From positions 8,997 through 72,996 of the forward strand of contig DATGGK010000128.1 in NCBI GenBank assembly GCA_035308565.1: a DNA stretch of 64,000 nucleotides, read 5' to 3'. Origin of the DNA: JANXLS01 sp035308565 (GTDB lineage: Bacteria > Planctomycetota > SZUA-567 > H5-PLA8). A program made the position numbers and the translations under genes. Below the pieces are notes generated by a model that had not been told where the DNA came from, did no database searches, and saw only the letters and a list, made by a program, of their open reading frames with translations. Positions within the stretch are counted from its first letter, which is position 1. Each line of letters begins with the position of its first letter. Positions 59,356 through 64,000 of the stretch are shown here, one piece after another.

Positions 59356-59450
59356 AAAATGCAAAATTGAACAACCGTCAAATGGCAGGGACCCGTCTGA
59401 CGCGCCGTGCCGGTGTTCATTTTGAATTTTGAATTTTGAATTTTGAATTT
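59347..59450. repeat. AT-rich aaaatg/gaattttg repeat pair
   Basis: aaaatgaaaaatgcaaaattg on the left (59350-59370) and ttttgaattttgaattttgaattttgaattt on the right (59420-59450). The left arm supplies the marC stop; the right arm is translated as the last ~11 residues of YaiI (minus strand). Confidence 0.8.
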
Positions 59451-59893
59451 CGTTGTCGTGTTTCGATCCATGTGTGCAGCGACGATTTGAGATTCGAGCG
59501 GTTCTGTTTGTTGTACGGCACGGGCTGGTGCGCGGGGAGATTCATTTCGCGCAGCGTTTTTTGAATTTCGCGGCGGGCGACGAGGTCGTGGATGATGTCG
59601 TCGGTGAGCGCGCCGCCGGAAAAGTTCATCGCCTCGACGTGTTTTTTTACGGCGCGCTGAGCGAGGAGCAAATCCGCGGTCATGACCAGATCGCCGGGCT
59701 GAGCGGAGTTGACGATCCAATCGTCGGCGGCGTCAAACGCGCCTTCTACCACTTCCATGCGCGCGTGCGGATTGCTGGCGAGCGCGGGGATGGATTTGTT
59801 CGCGACGAAAATCGGGACGAGGTTGTGGCGTTTACAGACGAAAAGTATTTCGTCCCGCGCGGGGCAGGCATCGGCGTCGATGAAGATGGTCAT
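59417..59893 (-). CDS. YaiI/YqxD family protein (DUF188)
   Basis: 158 residues from the ATG at 59893. TIFIDADACPARDEILFVCK (PIN-like N-terminal Asp motif), DAADDWIVNSAQPGDLVMTADLLLA and DIIHDLVARREI, ending RQ.R-N-S-K-F-K-I-Q-N-S-K. The first ~148 residues match the family, usually ~150 long and of unknown, possibly nuclease-like, function. The last residues come from the AT-rich repeat, so its stop was shifted by repeat insertion. Confidence 0.92.
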   Translation of the reverse strand: MTIFIDADACPARDEILFVCKRHNLVPIFVANKSIPALASNPHARMEVVEGAFDAADDWIVNSAQPGDLVMTADLLLAQRAVKKHVEAMNFSGGALTDDIIHDLVARREIQKTLREMNLPAHQPVPYNKQNRSNLKSSLHTWIETRQRNSKFKIQNSK

Positions 59894-59894
59894 C

Positions 59895-59940
59895 AATTCA
59901 AAATTAAAAATGAAAAATGCAAAATTAAAAATGAAAAACT
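59895..59940. repeat. AT-rich aaaatg-type repeat
   Basis: Four units of aaaattaaaaatg / aaaatgc abut the yaiI start codon (59893) on its upstream side, in its likely leader. Confidence 0.75.
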
Positions 59941-59985
59941 GTTGAACCGACGAATCCGTTACGCCGGACGCAAATCAATGCCTTT

Positions 59986-60038
59986 CCCCTCACCCCGCGG
60001 GCGGGTACGCCCGTCGGCCCTCTCCCGGAGGGAGAGGG
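59986..60038. repeat. 53-bp GC-rich double palindrome, copy 2
   Basis: Identical to 52569-52621 over all 53 bases, 7.4 kb away. Lies between the esterase stop and yaiI start. Confidence 0.9.
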
Positions 60039-60076
60039 GAACGGCAACCAAACGCGAAACAAACAACTGCCCACAT

Positions 60077-60985
60077 TCATTTTTTGAAGTGCTTGTCGAA
60101 AAACGCAAGCATCGCCGCGTCGGCTTTTTTGGCGTCGTCGCCCTTGAAGCCGTGGCCGGCGCCTTCGAGCGTCAGCAGTTCGGCTTCGACCATGCAGGCT
60201 TTGAGCTTCTCGACGATCCACGTGGCCTGCTCGTAGGCGACGAATTTGTCCTCCGTGCCGTGGATGCAAAGCGTCGGCGCGGCGTTGGGCGTGACCCAAT
60301 AAAGGGGGCTGCCGGCGATGTGTTCGCGCTTTTTCGTATCGAGATTTCCGCCGAAGAACAGCGGCAGCACTTCGGCGGCGTCCACGCTTTTGCCATAGGA
60401 CTTCGTAAAGTCGCTCGGCCCGAAATAATTCACGACGCAATTCACGGCGCTGGATTGGTCGAGGTTTCCTTCGCCTTCGAATTCCTTCACGCCCGCGGTT
60501 ACGCCGAGAAACTGGGCCAGATGCCCGCCCGCGGACCCGCCCATCACGCCGACGCGCGCGGAGTCGACTCCATACTTCGCCGCATTCGCGCGCAGCCAGC
60601 GCACGGCGGCTTTGCAGTCGAGCACCGCCGCGGGGAATTGGTACTTCGGCGCGAGGCGGTACGTGACCGTCGCGGCGACGTAGCCGTTCTGCGCGAGCGT
60701 CAGGCACATCTTGTCATAACCTTCGCGCGTCCCCGCGCGGAAGCCGCCGCCGTGGATGCAGAGAATGGCGGCGCAGGGAGCCTTCGCATCCTTGGGTTTG
60801 GCGATGTTGAGTTGAAGATGCTGGTTGTCCGGGTTCGCGAATTCGACGCCGCGTTCGAAGGCGACGGTGTCGGGCACGGCAAGTTCGGCGGACTTCAATT
60901 CAAAATGAAAAATGCAAAATGCAAAATGAACGGCGATGGCGCTTCGCGCCAGACTTCCAATTCGACATGGCAATACTCTACTCAT
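60077..60985 (-). CDS. Alpha/beta hydrolase (esterase) with repeat-derived N-terminus
   Basis: 302 residues as read from the ATG at 60985. Oxyanion motif AILCIHGGGFRAGTREGY (~73-90), nucleophile elbow GVMGGSAGGHLAQFL (~146-160), DKFVAYEQATWIVEKL (Asp region) and GAGHGFKGDD (His). This is a carboxylesterase/acetylxylan-esterase-like enzyme, fitting nearby glycan-breakdown genes. Residues ~19-31 (V-H-F-A-F-C-I-F-H-F-E-L-K) are encoded by the aaaatg repeat and could act as a makeshift signal segment; a TTG at 60898 would instead start after it and give a leaderless enzyme. Real start unresolved. Confidence 0.85.
   Translation of the reverse strand: MSRVLPCRIGSLARSAIAVHFAFCIFHFELKSAELAVPDTVAFERGVEFANPDNQHLQLNIAKPKDAKAPCAAILCIHGGGFRAGTREGYDKMCLTLAQNGYVAATVTYRLAPKYQFPAAVLDCKAAVRWLRANAAKYGVDSARVGVMGGSAGGHLAQFLGVTAGVKEFEGEGNLDQSSAVNCVVNYFGPSDFTKSYGKSVDAAEVLPLFFGGNLDTKKREHIAGSPLYWVTPNAAPTLCIHGTEDKFVAYEQATWIVEKLKACMVEAELLTLEGAGHGFKGDDAKKADAAMLAFFDKHFKK
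60896..60930. repeat. AT-rich aaaatg-type repeat in the esterase N-terminus
   Basis: aaaatgaaaaatgcaaaatgcaaaatga; same family as 53274, 59347, 59895 and 61166. Followed at 60940 by a ggcgcttcgcgcc palindrome, repeated at 61020-61033 as ggcgcgaagcgcc. Confidence 0.8.
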
Positions 60986-61063
60986 TTTGCGTCTCCGTTC
61001 TGTTCTCCGCCAAATTTACGGCGCGAAGCGCCGCACGGGTTAGTGTCAGTTCGGTTGCAACTG

Positions 61064-61122
61064 CCCCTCACCCCGGAGGCGCAAACAGCCGCGCCTCTCG
61101 GCCCTCTCCCGGGGGGAGAGGG
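61064..61122. repeat. 59-bp GC-rich double palindrome, variant copy
   Basis: Same outer blocks as the 53-bp element (cccctcacccc at left, cggccctctcccgg and ggagaggg at right), but the inner palindrome is gaggcgcaaacagccgcgcctc instead of gggcgggtacgccc. Shows that the element is modular. Confidence 0.85.
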
Positions 61123-61165
61123 CAACTGCAACCAATACGTCACACACTCGCGCCGCACCGCCGTT

Positions 61166-61200
61166 TAATTTTGCATTTTGAATTTTGCATTTTGCATTTA
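61166..61200. repeat. AT-rich ttttgcattt repeat at the SMP-30 stop
   Basis: ttttgcattttgaattttgcattttgcattt; its last bases (61198-61200) are the stop codon of the SMP-30 gene on the minus strand. Confidence 0.8.
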
Positions 61201-62316
61201 ACACACATGCGCCCCCTGCGCTTCGACGTACACCGCGTACAGCGACTGGCTCGCGGTCATGAACAGCCGGTTGCGTTTCGCGCCGCCGAAGCAGACGTTG
61301 CTGCAAATTTCGGGGAGCAGAATCATGCCGATGCGCTGGCCTTCGGGCGAGAAAATGTGGACGCCGTCGTAGCCTTCGCCGACCCAGCCGGAACCGGCCC
61401 AGATGTTGCCGTCTGTGTCGGCGCGGATGCCGTCGGCGAGGCCGCGCTGAAAATATACCGTCTCATTGTTGATCAAATCAGCCTTCGCATTAGGAGAACT
61501 TCCTTTGCATTTGATTTTCATCGTACCAAATTGCTTGCCGTTGCTCAGCTTGTTGTCGGGGCTTACGTCGAAGACGCGGATGTCGTCAATGCGCTTCGTG
61601 CCGGTGTCGCAGATGTAGAGTTTCTTGTAATCGGGCGAGAAGCAGAGGCCGTTGGGCTTGTCGAGTTCGTCGTAGACTTTTTCGATCTTCGCGTTTTTCG
61701 GGTCGATGCGGTAGACGGCTTCGCGAATTTCGAGCGCGCCTTTGTGGCCTTCGTAATTCATCATCGAGCCGTAGCCGGGATCGGAGAACCAGATACCGCC
61801 GTCGGGATGGACCACGATGTCGTTGGGCGCGTTGAACGGCTTGCCTTCCCATTTGTCGGCCAGCACCGTCACGGAATTGTCGTGCTCGTAGCGGACCACG
61901 CGCCGCGCGCCGTGCTCGCACGAGACCATGCGCCCTTCGAAATCGAAGGTGTTTCCGTTGCTGTTGTTCGACGGCCGGCGAAACACGCTGACGTGCGCGT
62001 CGTCGTCGAGCCAGCGCATCTGGACATCGTTGGGGATATCGCTCCACGCCAGAAATTTCCCGCCCGCATGCCAGCACGGCCCCTCGGCCCACAGCGTGCC
62101 GGTGTGCAGGCGCTGAATGGCGGTATTGCCGATTTTGTACTTCGCGAATTTCTCGTCAAGCACGACGATGTCGGGATCGGGATAATGAATCGGCTGCGCA
62201 TTCGGCCCGTAGTCGCGGCCGAGCGCCGCGCCGGCAACGAGCGCGGACGCGCCCGCGAGAAACGCGCGCCGTCCGAAAGAGTTCGTCGATGGGGGAATGG
62301 CAGACGCCTGCGACAT
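61198..62316 (-). CDS. Tat-exported SMP-30/gluconolactonase-like protein
   Basis: 372 residues from the ATG at 62316, with AAGGAG upstream; a longer frame to 62502 is not supported. Twin-arginine signal SFGRRAFLAGASALVAGAAL (~13-32). Beta-propeller of the SMP-30 family: LWAEGPCWHAGGKFLAWSDI (metal-site Glu, ~75-94), NGNTFDFEGRMVSCEHGARR, PFNAPNDIVVHPDGGIWFSD and LDKPNGLCFSPDYKKLYICD. Hydrolyses a sugar lactone in the periplasm. Same strand as the esterase and GH9 genes, consistent with glycan degradation. Stop codon lies in an AT-rich repeat. Confidence 0.92.
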   Translation of the reverse strand: MSQASAIPPSTNSFGRRAFLAGASALVAGAALGRDYGPNAQPIHYPDPDIVVLDEKFAKYKIGNTAIQRLHTGTLWAEGPCWHAGGKFLAWSDIPNDVQMRWLDDDAHVSVFRRPSNNSNGNTFDFEGRMVSCEHGARRVVRYEHDNSVTVLADKWEGKPFNAPNDIVVHPDGGIWFSDPGYGSMMNYEGHKGALEIREAVYRIDPKNAKIEKVYDELDKPNGLCFSPDYKKLYICDTGTKRIDDIRVFDVSPDNKLSNGKQFGTMKIKCKGSSPNAKADLINNETVYFQRGLADGIRADTDGNIWAGSGWVGEGYDGVHIFSPEGQRIGMILLPEICSNVCFGGAKRNRLFMTASQSLYAVYVEAQGAHVC

Positions 62317-62404
62317 GGGAGCGCTCCTTCTATTAATGGTGGCGGCGGAATGAGTGCGCGGCATTGTGCGGGGTTTTTCGGGAATTGTCAACAATGCGGC
62401 AACG

Positions 62405-62665
62405 TTAGCCAACGCGCTTGTCGTATTCGGCGCGAGAGCCGATCCAAAACCACTGAACGCCTTCCTTGACCGGCACTCCGAGCGCGCGGTAATGCAAGCC
62501 AATCCGTACGCTCCGATACATTCCGTGCTTCACGAATTTGAATTGCAACGATGGATGCGATGGATCGCACTTCAAAAGCGCAAAGTTCTCACGCGCGAGC
62601 CGTTTGACCTCATCGGGGAGCGCATTGTAACACTCCCAGAATCGCGTCGAGGCGAGGTGTTTCAA
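62405..62665 (-). CDS. RelE/ParE-like toxin of a type II toxin-antitoxin pair
   Basis: 86 residues from a TTG start that overlaps the antitoxin stop. KHLASTRFWECYNALPDEVK, ENFALLKCDPSHPSLQFKFV, YRSVRIGLHYRALGV and WFWIGSRAEYDKRV cover a complete small RelE-like fold, with the family's G-x-H-Y-R-A and W-x-G-x-H/R-x-x-Y motifs. Such toxins cleave mRNA or inhibit gyrase; which one cannot be read from sequence. It appears intact, unlike the toxin at 9329. Confidence 0.88.
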   Translation of the reverse strand: MKHLASTRFWECYNALPDEVKRLARENFALLKCDPSHPSLQFKFVKHGMYRSVRIGLHYRALGVPVKEGVQWFWIGSRAEYDKRVG

Positions 62666-62862
62666 ATCTCCCGCGCCTTGCCTGCGCGGTACTCCGCCAG
62701 CGCCTCTTCGGCCATTGCGTCCAGTTTCCCCGCGGCTGCGTCCGCTTCGATCTGCTCGTCCCATATTTTGCCATCGTATTCCGCAAACCAGCGTCGAAAT
62801 TTGGCAAGTTCTTTCGCATCCAATTTTTGTACCGCGGTCTCCGCCCGTTGAAGCGTTGACAT
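62662..62862 (-). CDS. Antitoxin of the RelE-like toxin
   Basis: 66 residues from the ATG at 62862. STLQRAETAVQKLDAKELAK, FRRWFAEYDGKIWDEQIEAD and ALAEYRAGKAREI match a common family of short helical antitoxins encoded directly before RelE-like toxins. First gene of the pair; its TGA and the toxin start overlap (62662-62665). No HTH is visible, so operon repression would need the ribbon or helical N-terminus. Confidence 0.88.
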   Translation of the reverse strand: MSTLQRAETAVQKLDAKELAKFRRWFAEYDGKIWDEQIEADAAAGKLDAMAEEALAEYRAGKAREI

Positions 62863-62915
62863 GGCAAGTAAATCTCCGAAACACACCACGGATAATGGCA
62901 CCGTGGCCAATAGCC

Positions 62916-62942
62916 ATTATAATCTGCCCATGCGGCGTGCAA
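62916..62942 (-). promoter_or_regulatory. Candidate promoter of the toxin-antitoxin operon
   Basis: On the minus strand, a perfect TATAAT (62916-62921) with TTGCAC (62937-62942) 15 bases upstream. A ccacgg..ccgtgg inverted repeat at 62886-62906 between it and the antitoxin ATG could be the operator. Confidence 0.55.
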
Positions 62943-62950
62943 GTGCGCCT

Positions 62951-64000
62951 TCATTTCTCCGGCAACAAATACGCGTACGCCATCGCCGATTTCATCTGGC
63001 TGATCACCACGCCTTCGTGCATCTCCGGAATCAATGCGACATCCGAGTACGTTTGCAAAATCGGCCACGGGCCGGCGGGGAATAGCATCGTGCCGCACCA
63101 ACTGCCCATGCTTGTGGGTTTCTCCCCGCCAACGTGTTTGCTTGGGCCTTCGCATTGAATGCCGGCGATCGGGCCGTTGGGCGAGTAGCGGCTGTATTCG
63201 TGGAACGGGCGCCAGATGCAGCGCTGGCCGAGGCGCGTCGAAAAAACCAGGTTCATCGGGTTGCAGCCGAGCGCGTAATCGCAGGTGTTGAGGATGCCTT
63301 TGCGATAGAGCGGGTTGGGCGCGAGCGTTTGCGCTTCGATCATTGGCAGCATGAATTGCGGGTGCGCGCCGGCGCCCCACGACATCGGCGCCCAAGGATC
63401 TTTGAGCAGGCGATAGCCGCACGTTTCGCTGGCCGCGCACCAACTGTCGGCCATCGTTTTGAACGCAACGATGATTTTTTCCTTCAACGCCGGATCCACG
63501 GGCCGCGCGCAGAACGCATAGTAAAAACTCGCGTCGCGCTGATCGTACTTCGCCCAGACTTGAAGCGCCGGATTCGGCTGCGATTTGAAGACGCTGTGCG
63601 CGTGGAACGCGTCGAGAAATTTCTGTTCGCCGGTCGCGCGATAAAGCTGAATCGCGGCCAGCACGAGCGCATCGGGAACTTTGTCCGCATCGTGTTTGCC
63701 CGCCCACTCCCACGCGCGCCGCGCGCGGTCGAGCAGCGCTTTGGCTTCGTCCTCTTTTTTCAACGACGACCAAATGATCGACGCTTGCGCCGCGCAGGCC
63801 GCGAAGCGCAGCGAGCCAGTGGCGTCTTTTGCAAACGCGAAGTCGCGTTTTGGATCGATCTCCGCGGGAGAAATCATGTCCGGATCGCCGTCAGATTCGG
63901 TGCCGTTGCGCACGCCGCCGTCCTCGTCCTGCAAACGAATCCACAGATCGAGCGCCCAGCGTGCTTCGTCAAGCAAGTCCGGAATGCCGTTGGCGTTTTC
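62951..64000 (-). CDS. Glycoside hydrolase family 9 enzyme (partial, N-terminus beyond window)
   Basis: The frame is open to the right edge: its first visible residues are ENANGIPDLLDEARWALDLW, the GH9 motif after the N-terminal Ig-like domain. About 349 residues remain. Further GH9 features: QDEDGGVRNG, LGCNPMNLVFSTRLGQRC and a C-terminal YSDVALIPEMHEGVVISQM with the candidate acid Glu. GH9 enzymes are endoglucanases, cellobiohydrolases or exo-glucosaminidases. The catalytic Asp pair near the N-terminal (alpha/alpha)6 barrel start is outside the window, so activity cannot be assigned. Confidence 0.88.
   Translation of the reverse strand, partial: ENANGIPDLLDEARWALDLWIRLQDEDGGVRNGTESDGDPDMISPAEIDPKRDFAFAKDATGSLRFAACAAQASIIWSSLKKEDEAKALLDRARRAWEWAGKHDADKVPDALVLAAIQLYRATGEQKFLDAFHAHSVFKSQPNPALQVWAKYDQRDASFYYAFCARPVDPALKEKIIVAFKTMADSWCAASETCGYRLLKDPWAPMSWGAGAHPQFMLPMIEAQTLAPNPLYRKGILNTCDYALGCNPMNLVFSTRLGQRCIWRPFHEYSRYSPNGPIAGIQCEGPSKHVGGEKPTSMGSWCGTMLFPAGPWPILQTYSDVALIPEMHEGVVISQMKSAMAYAYLLPEK

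Noticed and set aside
59453..61168. 571-codon plus-strand frame across yaiI and the esterase
   Set aside because: Runs antisense through two well-recognised genes and several repeats; composition is that of a shadow frame.

Overview
The window comes from a Gram-negative, GC-rich (roughly 58-60 %) heterotrophic bacterium. Envelope genes (O-antigen ligase-like protein, undecaprenyl diphosphate synthase, surface-glycan enzymes), multiheme and copper-monooxygenase-like cytochromes, a Tat-exported SMP-30 protein, DUF4838 and GH9 glycan-degrading enzymes, a small membrane protein with an N-terminus common in Planctomycetota, and FeoB with a long coiled-coil insert all suggest the PVC superphylum or a neighbouring deep branch. 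No rRNA gene or other decisive marker is present, so the phylum is an inference. The layout looks chromosomal: mostly housekeeping and surface genes, with no phage, integrase or IS element.

Layout. 1-4.6 kb: glycan ligase (cut by the left edge), HEAT protein, ECF sigma factor and an anti-sigma/FecR-like protein. 4.7-9 kb: accA, a thioredoxin-fold protein with an in-frame TGA in its active site (probable selenoprotein), and a cytochrome c/Cu-monooxygenase/TPR protein. 9-17.6 kb: a toxin-antitoxin pair with a frameshifted toxin, uvrA, a multiheme cytochrome, a DegT aminotransferase, Uma2 and mdh. 17.8-25.8 kb: two methyltransferases, then uppS-cdsA-phoH-pgpH-ybeY. 25.7-36.3 kb: DUF4838 enzyme, secreted proteins, a self-regulated membrane protein/winged-helix operon, a TPR metallopeptidase, a HEPN pair, CbiX/TauE and a tiny Lys-rich protein. 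36.5-44 kb: two large membrane proteins and a GT2/DUF2304/methyltransferase operon for surface glycans, then a site-2 protease. 44-55 kb: moaB, a run of unrecognised genes, a Ser/Thr kinase, sucD, a polyferredoxin and a cysteine-desulfurase-family enzyme. 55-64 kb: tRNA-Leu, a Fur-boxed feoA-feoA-feoB locus, MarC, YaiI, an esterase, SMP-30, a second toxin-antitoxin pair and a GH9 enzyme cut by the right edge.

Two things stand out. First, at 6313-6315 a TGA replaces the first cysteine of a thioredoxin CxxC motif. The frame continues through 289 more codons, and a GC-rich hairpin with a G in its loop lies 25 bases downstream, as expected of a bacterial SECIS. Ordinary gene calling would split this gene in two. 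Second, the window is littered with short palindromic and short-period repeats of several families. Several copies sit in frame inside proteins (uvrA, ybeY, a HEAT protein, two membrane proteins), and others supply start regions, tails or stop codons (moaB, yaiI, the esterase, SMP-30). At least three families have copies with identical or near-identical cores at distant sites, so they appear to have spread recently, much like Rickettsia palindromic elements.
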